From Actinomarinicola tropica (GTDB taxonomy: Bacteria; Actinomycetota; Acidimicrobiia; Acidimicrobiales; SKKL01): DNA of 64,000 nucleotides. This document shows positions 35,780 to 44,029 of this stretch, piece after piece. How positions within the stretch are numbered: the first letter of the stretch is position 1; every line of letters starts with the position of its first letter. Below the pieces are notes generated by a model, which worked only from the letters and a program-made list of their open reading frames with translations, had not been told where the DNA came from and did no database searches. The translations under genes were made by a program, and so were the position numbers. The DNA is taken from NCBI RefSeq assembly GCF_009650215.1, contig NZ_CP045851.1:2693001-2757000 (forward strand), written 5' to 3'.

Positions 35780-35803
35780 CCGACCGCCCTCAGGGGCGGT
35801 CGG
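35780..35803. terminator. Bidirectional hairpin terminator between bS22 and ispE
   Basis: CCGACCGCCC (35780-35789) and GGGCGGTCGG (35794-35803) form a perfect 10-bp stem with loop TCAG. The loop contains the TGA stop of ispE on the minus strand. The two genes converge here, so the hairpin can serve both. There is no clear U-tract on either side, as is common at high GC. Confidence 0.6.
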
Positions 35804-36524
35804 TTCGCGTGACCACGCGACCCTCGCCGGGGAACGCGCCCTCGACGAACCAGGTCGAGCCGCTCCCAGCGAGCACCGGCGTGCGCCCCGTCGCGTCGCC
35901 CAGGCGGTCGCGCCACTCGGCCAGACGTGGCTCGACGCGGAGCGCCGCGGGCTCGAGGTCGTTCGGACCGTCGGCCGTCGGGCCGCCCATCTCGTCCCAC
36001 GCCGCGTAGACCGCCGGCGTCGAGCAGCCGAACGGCGGCGTCAGCAGCGTGAAGGTGCGGGCGACGGGCGGCAGCGGGTCGACGACCTCGCCGATGCCGG
36101 TGACCCGAGCTCGTCCGCCGACGAGGCAGAAGGCGACGTCGGCGCCGAGGCGGGCCGCGGCGGCGAGGTCGTCGAACCCGGCCCAGCGGAGGATCGCCGC
36201 GGCGTCGGCGGAACCGCCGCCCAGGCCCGCGCCGGCCGGGATGCGCTTGGTCAGCTCGACGTGCGCCGTGCGGTCGGCGAGTCGCAGCGCTCGCGCCACG
36301 AGGTTGTCGTCGTCGACCGGCACCGGCAGGCCGCTGGCCCCCCGCACGACGAGCCCCTCCCCCGGCCGGACGACCAACTCGTCGGCGAGGTCGAGGGTGA
36401 CCATCTCGGCGTCGATCAGGTGGTACCCGTCGTGGCGGACGCCGGTGATCCGCAGCGAGAGCGTGAGCTTGGCCGGGGCGCGCAGCACCTCGACGCCTGC
36501 GGTGGCGGGCGGGGCGGGGTCCAT
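35790..36524 (-). CDS. ispE: 4-diphosphocytidyl-2-C-methyl-D-erythritol kinase
   Basis: A 244-residue GHMP kinase of the MEP isoprenoid pathway, somewhat shorter than the usual 280-310. Markers are APAKLTLSLRITGVRHDGYH, the ATP loop PAGAGLGGGSADAAAILR, GADVAFCLVGGRARVTG (catalytic Asp) and AGSGSTWFVEG. The usual APAKINL is APAKLTL here, with Asn replaced by Thr; whether this affects activity is unclear. In mycobacteria ispE follows ksgA/rsmA; here three other genes lie between. Its stop codon is in the loop of a terminator hairpin. It is divergent from the MBL-fold gene. Confidence 0.92.
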   Translation of the reverse strand: MDPAPPATAGVEVLRAPAKLTLSLRITGVRHDGYHLIDAEMVTLDLADELVVRPGEGLVVRGASGLPVPVDDDNLVARALRLADRTAHVELTKRIPAGAGLGGGSADAAAILRWAGFDDLAAAARLGADVAFCLVGGRARVTGIGEVVDPLPPVARTFTLLTPPFGCSTPAVYAAWDEMGGPTADGPNDLEPAALRVEPRLAEWRDRLGDATGRTPVLAGSGSTWFVEGAFPGEGRVVTRTDRP

Positions 36525-36547
36525 GGCGCAACGGTAGGTTCTCGCGC

Positions 36548-37531
36548 ATGACCGATCGGTACGACGCGCTGGCGACCCGCCCGTACACCCGCGGCCTGCA
36601 CGAGGTCGGCGACGGCACGTTCGCCTGGCTGCAGCCCGACGGCGGCTGGGGCTGGAGCAACGCCGGCCTGGTCGTCGACGGCGACGAGGCGCTGCTCGTC
36701 GACACGCTCTACGACGTGCCGCTGACCGCGGCGATGCTCGACGCCATGCGCTCGGCCGTGCCCGCGGCCCGCTCGGGCATCGGCACGCTCGTCAACACCC
36801 ACAGCAACGGCGACCACTGCAACGGCAACGAGCTCGTCACGGGCGCCGAGATCATCGCCTCCTCGGCCACCGCGGAGGGCATGGCCGACGAGTCGCCCCA
36901 GATGATGGCCGGGCTGCTCGAGAACGCCGACGCCCTGGGCGAGACCGGGGCGTTCTTCCGGCGCTGCTTCGGGGCCTTCGACTTCGCCGGGGTCACGAAG
37001 ACCTTCCCGACCCGGACGTTCTCGGGCCGCCTCGACGCCCACGTCGGCGACACGGCGGTCGAGCTGGTCGAGGTCGGCCCGGCGCACACGGCGGGCGACG
37101 TGCTGGTGCACGTGCCGTCGCGCCGCACGGTGTTCACCGGCGACATCCTCTTCATCGAAGGCCACCCGATCGTCTGGGTCGGCCCGATCAGCAACTGGCT
37201 CGCAGCCTGCGACCTGATCGAGTCGTGGGGAGTCGACACGGTCGTGCCCGGCCACGGGCCGGTCACCGACCTGCGGGGTGTGCGCGCGGTGCGGGACTAC
37301 CTCGAGTGGATCGTCGTCGAGGCGAACCGCCGCTACGACGACGGCATGGACGCCTTCGCCGCGGCACGTGACATCGCCGAGAAGGAGCTCGGCACGAGCC
37401 GCTTCGCGACGTGGGGCGACGCCGAGCGGCTGGTCATCAACGTCGACACCGCGTTCCGGGAGCGCTCTAGCGCCACCGAGGCGACCTCCACCGTCGAGCT
37501 GTTCGGCCGCATGGCCCAGCTGGCCGACTGA
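36548..37531 (+). CDS. MBL-fold metallo-hydrolase
   Basis: A 327-residue metallo-beta-lactamase-fold protein. NTHSNGDHCNGN (about 86-97) is the metal motif; it keeps HxxxDH but has Asn where the second His of HxHxDH usually is, a variant known in this subfamily. AHTAGDVLVHVPSRRTVFTG and VPGHGPVTD supply further ligands. A long insert (about 100-160) with acidic helices follows the motif. The substrate is unknown. TAGGTT (36535-36540) ends seven bases before the ATG, suggesting a leaderless transcript. It is the only plus-strand gene inside the rsmA-ispE interval. Confidence 0.88.
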   Translation: MTDRYDALATRPYTRGLHEVGDGTFAWLQPDGGWGWSNAGLVVDGDEALLVDTLYDVPLTAAMLDAMRSAVPAARSGIGTLVNTHSNGDHCNGNELVTGAEIIASSATAEGMADESPQMMAGLLENADALGETGAFFRRCFGAFDFAGVTKTFPTRTFSGRLDAHVGDTAVELVEVGPAHTAGDVLVHVPSRRTVFTGDILFIEGHPIVWVGPISNWLAACDLIESWGVDTVVPGHGPVTDLRGVRAVRDYLEWIVVEANRRYDDGMDAFAAARDIAEKELGTSRFATWGDAERLVINVDTAFRERSSATEATSTVELFGRMAQLAD

Positions 37532-37587
37532 CCCCGGCTCCCCGTCCGCCGCTCCCCGCCACCCCTCGCCCACCCTCGCAGCCTGCG

Positions 37588-37689
37588 GTTGGGCGCGGCT
37601 CCCGTCACATGGCGCGCCAACCGCGCCCGACCCCCACCGTTGGGCGCGGTTCCCGTCACATGGCGCGCCAACCGCGCCCGACCCCCGCC
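37588..37689. repeat. Two tandem 51-bp units with hairpin potential
   Basis: Units at 37588-37638 and 37639-37689 differ at only two positions. Each contains GTTGGGCGCGG near the left and CCGCGCCCGAC near the right, an 11-base inverted repeat with one mismatch, and an inner GGCGCGCCAA that could pair alternatively with the left arm. A degraded third start (GCGCGGTT) follows at about 37695. They lie between convergent genes (36548-37531 and the minus gene ending at 37702). They may end transcription from both sides or be a small REP-like element. Confidence 0.8.
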
Positions 37690-37701
37690 CTCGAGCGCGG
37701 T

Positions 37702-38139
37702 TCAGCGGGAGGCCGGCACCCGTGCTGGCGAGGACCGCCAGCGGCGTGCGGCGGTGAACCCCGTCGCCAGCGCCGCTGCGCCGACCATCGGTCCGACGAG
37801 GATCCAGTCGCCGCCGAGAGCCAGGCAGACCAGCACGGGCGCCAGGACCACGACGCCGGCGAGGACGACGTTCACCCGTGGGCCCCATGCGCCGACCGAG
37901 ACGAGCGCGGCGAGGAACGCGACGACCAGCCACGCAGGTGCGACCACCCAGACGACGTACCAGATCAGGTCGCGCCAGAACCCGTGGGCCGACGGAGAGA
38001 GGACGGCGGGCACGAGCACCGCCGCCAACAGGCTCGCAGCCGCCGTTCGGTGAAGGACGGTGCGGTCGTCCCGCCCCTCATCGCGCCACAGCGGACTCTG
38101 ACGCCCCGACCACTGCGGCCACGAGAACCCGCCGATCAC
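37702..38139 (-). CDS. Small polytopic membrane protein, unknown function
   Basis: About 145 residues with four hydrophobic stretches (TAAASLLAAVLVPAVLSPSA, LIWYVVWVVAPAWLVVAFLA, VNVVLAGVVVLAPVLVCLAL, ILVGPMVGAAALATGF) and a basic C terminus. I do not recognise a family. The start is uncertain: GTG 38139 is listed, but a TTG at 38193 is also in frame and neither has a ribosome site. It lies downstream of another membrane-protein gene on the same strand, in the stretch inserted between rsmA and ispE. Confidence 0.55.
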   Translation of the reverse strand: MIGGFSWPQWSGRQSPLWRDEGRDDRTVLHRTAAASLLAAVLVPAVLSPSAHGFWRDLIWYVVWVVAPAWLVVAFLAALVSVGAWGPRVNVVLAGVVVLAPVLVCLALGGDWILVGPMVGAAALATGFTAARRWRSSPARVPASR

Positions 38140-38232
38140 GAGACGATGCCGTCGCTGACGGGACGTGAGGCGGCACCGGGGCCCGCACCACAAGAGTATG
38201 GCGACGACGACTCGTCCGAGGGCGCCACGCGG

Positions 38233-38871
38233 TCACCAGATGTAGGACCAGGCATACCAGTCGCCGCCGAGCGGCCTCAGCAAGTACCGGGGCAGAGGCC
38301 GGGTGGGCGAGTCGATGTCCGACATGCCGCCGGGGAGGTACGCGAAGCCGGAGTCCTCGCCCGGCATGACCGTTCGAACGTCGAACACCACCTGGCCGCC
38401 CACGACCTCCACATCGGTGAGCTCGTACCAGCCAAGGCGATCGGGCAGCTCCGTACGTCCATCGCCTCCTTCGAGCGCTGCCGCGGCTGCGACGTCGAAG
38501 TCGGCGCGACTCATCATCCAACGTGCCTCGAGCGGAAGCTCGGCGTTCAGCGCCATCGAGGTGAGGAGAGCGACGACCGGTCCAGCGACGGCCCAGCGCC
38601 GGCCCTCTACCGCCCCCCGGCGACGGGATCCCCACAGGAACAGGCTCATCCGAACGACCCACACGACGGCCATGCAACCGAGCGTCCACAGGGACAGGAG
38701 CAGAGCGAAGAGGTGCACGGTCGGGGAGCTGAACGCGTACAGCAGAAGGATCACCGGCACGAGAAGGACCGAGTGGTAGAGCCGTCCCGGCGGCCGGTAG
38801 GTCAACGTCGGCTCGCGATCCGCGACCGCCGCCGCCCGCCCGCCCGATCCCTCTGTCACCGCCACGCGCAC
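38233..38871 (-). CDS. Membrane protein with C-terminal soluble domain, unknown function
   Basis: 212 residues. Three or four hydrophobic spans occupy about 30-115 (YHSVLLVPVILLLYAFSSPT, LFALLLSLWTLGCMAVVWVV, AVAGPVVALLTSMAL). A soluble tail of about 95 residues follows (MSRADFDVAAAAALEGG, LGWYELTDVEVVGGQVVFDV, LGGDWYAWSYIW), probably extracytoplasmic. No recognised family. The GTG at 38871 is the first of several possible starts. It is 68 bases downstream of rsmA's end on the same strand and may be read from the metG-rsmA operon. Confidence 0.65.
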   Translation of the reverse strand: MRVAVTEGSGGRAAAVADREPTLTYRPPGRLYHSVLLVPVILLLYAFSSPTVHLFALLLSLWTLGCMAVVWVVRMSLFLWGSRRRGAVEGRRWAVAGPVVALLTSMALNAELPLEARWMMSRADFDVAAAAALEGGDGRTELPDRLGWYELTDVEVVGGQVVFDVRTVMPGEDSGFAYLPGGMSDIDSPTRPLPRYLLRPLGGDWYAWSYIW

Positions 38872-38939
38872 ACGCTACACAGCCGGGGATCGTCTGTCGG
38901 GCGACGCCTCCCCTGGCAGACCCTGCCCGTTTGGGCTTC

Positions 38940-39746
38940 TCATGCCGAGGCGAGGCGGCCCCAGTCCTCGACCGAGAGCTCCTCGGCCCGGGCCTCGGGA
39001 CGGACGCCGGCCGCCTCGAACGCCGCCGGCTCGACCAACCCCGCGAGCGACCGGCGCAGCATCTTGCGGCGCTGGCCGAACCCGGCCCGCACCAGCGCGA
39101 ACAGACGCTCGGGATCCGCGTCGGTCGCCGGCTGCTCGCGACGCACGATCTCCACCAGGGCGGAGTCCACCTTGGGGCGCGGGACGAAGACCGACGGCGA
39201 GACCTTCCCGACGACACGCGCCGTCGCCCAGTAGCGGACCTTCACCGACGGGATGCCGTAGGCCGGGTCGCCGACGTCAGCCGCCAGCCGCTCCCCCGCC
39301 TCGAGCTGCACCATCACCAGCATCCGCTCGATCGCGGGCACCTGGTCGAGCAGGTCGAGCACGAGCGGTGTCGCCACGTTGTAGGGCAGGTTGGCGACGA
39401 GCACCCACCGCGAGGTGGCGGACAACACCGACGACCAGTCGAGCTCCAGGGCGTCGCCCTCCACGACGCGGACCCCGAGCGGTTCGACCTGCGAGCGCAG
39501 CACGGGGAGGACGTAGCGGTCGACCTCGACGGCGGTGACCGCTGCGCCGGTCTCCGCCAGGGCCAACGTCAGCGAACCGAGGCCGGCGCCGATCTCGACC
39601 ACGTGGTCGCCGGCGCCCACCCTGGAGAGGCGGGCGATGCGCCGGACCGTGTTCGGGTCGGCGACGAAGTTCTGCCCGAGCGCCCGGCTGGGTGAGAGCC
39701 CGTGGGCCTCGAGCAGCGCGGTGATCTCGGCCCGCGAGAGGGTCAC
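38940..39746 (-). CDS. rsmA: 16S rRNA (adenine1518/1519-N6)-dimethyltransferase
   Basis: A 268-residue KsgA/RsmA. LGQNFVADPNTVRRIARLSR is the family N terminus, VVEIGAGLGSLTLALAE the SAM site, VRVVEGDALELDW follows, and LVANLPYNVATPLVLDLL contains the NLPY catalytic motif. FVPRPKVDSALV is also typical. It dimethylates two adjacent adenines in helix 45 late in 30S maturation. GTG 39746 was chosen because homology begins at SRAEITALLEAHGL; no strong ribosome site precedes it. It lies 22 bases after the Rpf-like gene, matching the actinobacterial rpf-rsmA pairing. Confidence 0.96.
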   Translation of the reverse strand: MTLSRAEITALLEAHGLSPSRALGQNFVADPNTVRRIARLSRVGAGDHVVEIGAGLGSLTLALAETGAAVTAVEVDRYVLPVLRSQVEPLGVRVVEGDALELDWSSVLSATSRWVLVANLPYNVATPLVLDLLDQVPAIERMLVMVQLEAGERLAADVGDPAYGIPSVKVRYWATARVVGKVSPSVFVPRPKVDSALVEIVRREQPATDADPERLFALVRAGFGQRRKMLRRSLAGLVEPAAFEAAGVRPEARAEELSVEDWGRLASA

Positions 39747-39768
39747 CGGTGGTGGGGCCGGAGCGCCG

Positions 39769-40587
39769 TCAGTGCAGGTAGCGGCCGCAGTGGGGCCACG
39801 GCGAGGAGCCCTGCGAGTTGTAGAGGGCCAGCGCCATGGCGTCCTGGTCGGCGGGAGCGGCGTGGTCCGGCCGGACACCGACGAGGTCGCTCCGCCCGGC
39901 CCGCGACGCCGTGGCGTCCCAGGTGCTCGGCAGGAACTGGTAGGCGCCGTAGTAGCGCCCGCTGGCGCTGACCGCCTGGTAGTTGCCGCCCGACTCGCAC
40001 TGGCGGAGGGCCGCCCACTGCGCGGCGGTCGGACCACCGGGGTTCGGCGCCGGCGCCGGCTCGGGGGCAGGAGGCGGCGGGGGCGGCGCCGTGGTCGTGG
40101 TGGTGACCGGCGCCTCGAGCGTGGCGACCTCCTCGGCGGCGGCCTCCTCCTCGGCCTCGGCCTCCAGCCGTGCCTGCTCCTCGGCGGCGGCCTCGGCCTC
40201 TGCGTCGGCGCGCAGCTGCTCGCCCAGGGTGAAGCCGGACAGGAGCCGTGCAGCGGGGAGGTCGGCGGCGGACACGGAGCCGATGGCGCGGGCGGGGCCG
40301 TCGTGCGCGTCCTCGGCCGGGGCCTCCTCCTCGACGACCTGCGCCTGGAAGGCAGCGAGGGCGGCGTCGGGCGAGGCGTTCACGCCAGGGGCGATCTCGA
40401 CGACGAGCAACGGAGCGGCCAGGACGGTGGCGAGGACCGTGAGCACCAGTCGCCGCCGCTCGCTGGTGCGAGTGGCGGTGCGGTGCCGCGTTCCGGCGGC
40501 GTCAGGCTGTCGGTCGGTGTGACCCGACTCGGACCCGAGGGTCCGTTCGTCTCCGTCCAGAGCTCCGTCCTTCCCTGGGATGGACAT
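39769..40587 (-). CDS. Resuscitation-promoting factor-like transglycosylase
   Basis: A 272-residue secreted or membrane-anchored protein. A basic N terminus and one hydrophobic span (about 48-66, LVLTVLATVLAAPLLVVEIA) precede an Ala/Glu-rich, probably coiled segment (about 115-160) and a Pro/Thr linker. The Rpf domain fills the end (185-272): WAALRQCESGGNYQAVSASG with E198 as catalytic residue, then YYGAYQFLPSTWDA. Rpf domains cleave peptidoglycan and stimulate growth of dormant cells. Unlike RpfB it lacks DUF348 and G5 domains. ATG 40587 has GAGGTG upstream. It sits between tatD and rsmA like rpfB in mycobacteria. Confidence 0.9.
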   Translation of the reverse strand: MSIPGKDGALDGDERTLGSESGHTDRQPDAAGTRHRTATRTSERRRLVLTVLATVLAAPLLVVEIAPGVNASPDAALAAFQAQVVEEEAPAEDAHDGPARAIGSVSAADLPAARLLSGFTLGEQLRADAEAEAAAEEQARLEAEAEEEAAAEEVATLEAPVTTTTTAPPPPPPAPEPAPAPNPGGPTAAQWAALRQCESGGNYQAVSASGRYYGAYQFLPSTWDATASRAGRSDLVGVRPDHAAPADQDAMALALYNSQGSSPWPHCGRYLH

Positions 40588-40717
40588 GAGGCACCTCACC
40601 GGAGACATCGGTTCAGTGCCGAACAACTCGGGGCACCCTACGGGAGTCCGTAACGGAAACGCAACCTACGCGCATGCAATTCGTCACAAGCGCACAATGT
40701 CGCGAACTTGACCGAGG

Positions 40718-41470
40718 TCAGATCTCAGCGTCGAGTCGGTAGAGCCGCAGCGTCGTCGCCCACGACGCCGCGGCGACCTCCTCGACGGGCTCGTCGCGTG
40801 CCGCGGCGACCGCGGCACCGACGGCCGGCAGCAGGGCCGGTCGGTTCTTGCGGCCGCGGTGTGGAACCGGTGCCAGGTACGGCGAATCGGTCTCGACCAG
40901 GTAGCGGTCGGCCGGGCACAGCACTGCGGCCTCACGCAGCTCGGGAGCCGACGGGAACGACACGATGCCGCTGAAGGAGAGGTGCGCACCGAGGTCGAGC
41001 GAGCGTCGCGCCTCCTCCGGCCCACCGGTGAAGCAGTGCATCACGGTGCGATCGGGGACGCCCTCGGCGGTGAGGATGTCGAACGTCTCGTCCCACGCCT
41101 CCCGTGTGTGGATCACGAGCGCCAGGTCGTGGGCGTGGGCCATCGCGATCTGGGCGGCGAAGACCTCCCGCTGAGCCGGGCGGGCCGAGTGGTCGTAGTG
41201 GTAATCGAGCCCGCACTCCCCCACGGCGACGACCTCGGCCCGGCCGAGGAGCTCCTCGAGCCCGTCGATGCCGCCGTCGGCGTCGTGGGGGTGGACGCCC
41301 GCCGTCGCCCACACGCCGTCGAACCGCGACGCGAGCTCGATCGCCTGCCGAGAGCTGGCCACGTCGGTGCCGACGTCGACGAGCACCTCGACGCCCTCGG
41401 CTCGCGCCTCGGCGACCTGCTCCTCGGCCGTGTCGGGCGCGAGGTGGCAGTGGTGGTCGGCCCAGCGCAC
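40718..41470 (-). CDS. tatD: TatD family metal-dependent hydrolase/DNase
   Basis: A 250-residue TIM-barrel hydrolase: WADHHCHLAPDTAEE at the start, VGECGLDYHYDHS (metal-ligand Glu), LALVIHTREAWDE, VMHCFTGGPEEA and YLVETDSPYLAPVPHRGR (catalytic Asp and final signature). TatD proteins are 3'-5' exonucleases and D-aminoacyl-tRNA deacylase-like enzymes linked to DNA turnover. GTG at 41470 is four bases downstream of the metG stop. It is part of the conserved metG-tatD-rpf-rsmA order. Confidence 0.95.
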   Translation of the reverse strand: MRWADHHCHLAPDTAEEQVAEARAEGVEVLVDVGTDVASSRQAIELASRFDGVWATAGVHPHDADGGIDGLEELLGRAEVVAVGECGLDYHYDHSARPAQREVFAAQIAMAHAHDLALVIHTREAWDETFDILTAEGVPDRTVMHCFTGGPEEARRSLDLGAHLSFSGIVSFPSAPELREAAVLCPADRYLVETDSPYLAPVPHRGRKNRPALLPAVGAAVAAARDEPVEEVAAASWATTLRLYRLDAEI

Positions 41471-41474
41471 CGGC

Positions 41475-43004
41475 TCAGCCCGCCGTCTGGATGCGGGGGA
41501 AGAGAGGTGCGCCCTTCTCGACCGGCAGCCCGCCCGGGTAGCCGCCCCAGCCGACCGCCTCGGGCAGGCGCTGGTCGCGCGGCGACCCGTCGAGGCCGAT
41601 GCGCTGCCAGATGGCATCGCAGGTGCTCGGCAGCGCGGGGCTGGCGAGGATCGCGACGATGCGCAGCGCCTCCAGGGCGTCGCCGAGCACGGCCTCGACC
41701 TCCGGGCCGGGATCCGCCTTCCACGGCTCGTTGGCCTCGAGGTGCGCGTTGGTCTCCCGCACGATGCGCCAGGTGGCGTCGAGCGCGACGGACGGGGCGA
41801 CCGCCTGCCAGGCGGCGGCCGCGTCGGCGTAGGCCCCGGCCACGAGAGGCGCGAGAGGGCTGTCCGCGCGCGGCGCCGGACCGACGCCGTCGCACTTCTT
41901 GTTGACCACGGTCGCGACCCGCGAGAGCAGGTTGCCGAGGTTGTTCGCCAGATCGGCGTTGTAGCGAGCGACCATCCCCTCGTGGGAGAAGTCGCCGTCG
42001 GGACCGAACGGCGTGTCCCGCAGCAGGTGGTAGCGGAACCCGTCGACGCCGAAGTCCTCGACCAGTCGGGCCGGCGCGATGTCGGTGAGCTTGGCCGGGC
42101 CGTGCACCGTCTTCGACAGCTTCTCGCCGCCGAGCAGGAGGTAGCCGTGGACCGCAAGGCGGGGCAGCGGCTCGATCCCTGCCGCCATCAGCATCGCCGG
42201 CCAGTACACGCAGTGGAACCGCAGGATGTCCTTGGCGAGGAGGTGCAGGGTGTGGGGCCACCAGGCGGCGAAGCGGTCGGGATCCGAGCCGTAGCCGACG
42301 GCGGTGGCGTAGTTGATGAGGGCGTCGTACCAGACGTAGAAGACGTGCTCGTCGTCCCACGGGACCTTCACGCCCCAGTCGAGCGACGTGCGGGTGATCG
42401 AGACGTCCTCCAGGCCGCCGCGGACCAGGCCGAGGGCCTCACGACGCTTGCCGTCGGGGATGACGACCGACTCGTCGGAGGTGAGCCACTCCTCCAGGCG
42501 GTCGGCGAAGGCCGACAGCTTGAAGAAGTAGTTGTCCTCCTGGAGGGTCTCGACCGGACGGCGGTGGATCGGGCAGGTGCCGTCGATCAGGTCGTCCTCG
42601 TTGTAGTACGCCTCGCAGGAGACGCAGTAGAGGCCCTCGTAGGTGCCCTTCTCGATCCAGCCGTTGCCGTAGATGGCCTGGAGCAGCGCCTGCACCGCGG
42701 TGTGGTGGCGGGGCTCGGTGGTGCGGATGAAGTCGTCGTAGGAGATGCCGAGGGAGTCCCAGGTCTCGCGGAACCGGGCCGAGTTGAGGTCGGCCTGCTC
42801 TATGGGCGTGACCCCGGCCTCGTCGGCCGATCGCTTGACCTTGAGCCCGTGCTCGTCGGTGCCGGTGAGGAAGAAGACCTCCTCGCCGAGCAGCCGGTGC
42901 CAGCGCGCCAGGGCGTCGGCGATCACCGTCGTGTAGGCGTGCCCGATGTGGGGCGCGTCGTTCACGTAGTAGATCGGCGTCGTCACGTAGAAGCGGTCGG
43001 TCAC
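41475..43004 (-). CDS. metG: Methionyl-tRNA synthetase
   Basis: A 509-residue class I synthetase. VNDAPHIGHAYTTVIADAL holds the HIGH motif (19-22); the zinc knuckle is CVSC followed by CPIH, the single-knuckle type also seen in Thermus; GGEKLSKT (K295-T299) is the KMSKS loop. The helical anticodon domain follows (YNADLANNLGNLLSR, WKADPGPEVE). There is no C-terminal tRNA-binding (EMAP-like) domain. GTG at 43004 is chosen because FYVTTPIYY, the normal N terminus, follows at once. It is the first gene of the metG-tatD-rpf-rsmA run. Confidence 0.97.
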   Translation of the reverse strand: MTDRFYVTTPIYYVNDAPHIGHAYTTVIADALARWHRLLGEEVFFLTGTDEHGLKVKRSADEAGVTPIEQADLNSARFRETWDSLGISYDDFIRTTEPRHHTAVQALLQAIYGNGWIEKGTYEGLYCVSCEAYYNEDDLIDGTCPIHRRPVETLQEDNYFFKLSAFADRLEEWLTSDESVVIPDGKRREALGLVRGGLEDVSITRTSLDWGVKVPWDDEHVFYVWYDALINYATAVGYGSDPDRFAAWWPHTLHLLAKDILRFHCVYWPAMLMAAGIEPLPRLAVHGYLLLGGEKLSKTVHGPAKLTDIAPARLVEDFGVDGFRYHLLRDTPFGPDGDFSHEGMVARYNADLANNLGNLLSRVATVVNKKCDGVGPAPRADSPLAPLVAGAYADAAAAWQAVAPSVALDATWRIVRETNAHLEANEPWKADPGPEVEAVLGDALEALRIVAILASPALPSTCDAIWQRIGLDGSPRDQRLPEAVGWGGYPGGLPVEKGAPLFPRIQTAG

Positions 43005-43121
43005 ATGCCCCAGCCTACGGGGGCCCGCCAACCGGGCCGAATGCGTTGAGGGACAAGGGATCAGGGAGTGCCACCCCTGCCCGCGAGGGCAGGCCGGCCC
43101 CTTCGCATCGGCGACGACCTC

Positions 43122-43385
43122 TCAGCGGACGACCAACGCCAGGATCAGCAGGCACGCTGCGACGAGCGACGTGATCTGAGCGGTCAGGAACGACCGCAAC
43201 AGCTTCTGGTGGACCGCCTGCGCGAAGCCGAAGGATGTCAGCGCGGCGCCGATGCACAGAACGGCAGTTGTGATGACGACGCCGGCCCGGCCGATGCGCT
43301 CCGTTGCCGTCAGAAAAGTCCCTGGCGGTTGGGTCATGCGGAAGGCAACCAGAAGGAGAAGAGCGGCCACGACGACCGCAGTCAC
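43122..43385 (-). CDS. Small membrane protein, unknown
   Basis: An 87-residue protein with three hydrophobic stretches (VVVAALLLLVAFRM, AGVVITTAVLCIGAALTSFG, TSLVAACLLILALVV). No family recognised. GTG start at 43385 without a clear ribosome site. It is the first gene of a lower-GC stretch beyond metG. About 185 bases to its right hold no gene I can support. Confidence 0.5.
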   Translation of the reverse strand: MTAVVVAALLLLVAFRMTQPPGTFLTATERIGRAGVVITTAVLCIGAALTSFGFAQAVHQKLLRSFLTAQITSLVAACLLILALVVR

Positions 43386-43572
43386 GGTCGATGCAACACA
43401 TATGGAGACGACCGCTGCCGCTGGAAGCCAGCCCTCAACGCCTTCGCCATCACCTTCGAAGGCAGTCTCTTCTCCGCAGGTCGATGAAAGCGGTCGAGCT
43501 CAGTTACACCGAAGACCTGACAGTCCCTACGACGGGAGCGAAGTCGCGAACGGCTCGTCGGAGCGCGACAGA

Positions 43573-44025
43573 TCAATCCACAGGCTTCTGGACAAACACC
43601 CTGTGAATACGGGCCCTCTCGGGGTCCTGGATTCGCCACACCTCGGCTACGCTTGGCGGTTCGTCTGGCCCACCGGGCCGCTCAATCCCAAACCACAAGC
43701 CGGGGATGGTAGGCGTAAACCAGAGGGCCTCCTCTTCGTCATACTCAAGAACAACTCCGAGTTGGTCAAGGAGATCTCGTAACATCGCGCCTGGTCGTAA
43801 GCCGGTTCCGGGAATCGCGATCTGGGATCCAGTCTCGACGACAATCGACGTGATGATCCCGTGCACCGCCATCACCGTCAATCCATCATAGTAGAGGAAC
43901 GTCATGAAGCTCGGATGCGTCTCCCGCAGAGGGCGCCCTGTCGCACGCCGGGCGTCAAGCACCTCCATACCGAGACGAATGGGCCCGACTGACTCTCCTG
44001 GCTCGATCTGCCAACCCTCGTACAT
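43573..44025 (-). CDS. Hypothetical protein with GPIRLGM motif
   Basis: A 150-residue soluble protein. The opening IEPGESVGPIRLGMEVLDAR and the later GTGLRPGAMLRDLLDQLG look like the repeated 'IRLGM...V...LG' units seen in some small alpha/beta proteins, including immunity-like ones, but I cannot assign a family. Codon use includes many A/T-ending codons unlike the flanking operons, suggesting acquisition. A frameshifted copy of its 3' end lies directly upstream (44030-44222). Its first codons (MYEG) and the bases before them resemble those of the gene at 45274-45840. Confidence 0.65.
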   Translation of the reverse strand: MYEGWQIEPGESVGPIRLGMEVLDARRATGRPLRETHPSFMTFLYYDGLTVMAVHGIITSIVVETGSQIAIPGTGLRPGAMLRDLLDQLGVVLEYDEEEALWFTPTIPGLWFGIERPGGPDEPPSVAEVWRIQDPERARIHRVFVQKPVD

Positions 44026-44029
44026 TCAG

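Noticed and set aside
36800-36840. MBL protein lacking the second His of HxHxDH
   Set aside because: HxNGDH is a recognised variant in this subfamily, so I did not call it inactive.
40588-40717. Possible c-di-AMP (ydaO) riboswitch before the Rpf-like gene
   Set aside because: The gap is only 130 bases and lacks the conserved core patterns; only short palindromes such as CCGTTACGG are visible.
42540-42660. MetG zinc site with CPIH in place of CPxC
   Set aside because: The same variant is known in Thermus-type MetRS; not a defect.
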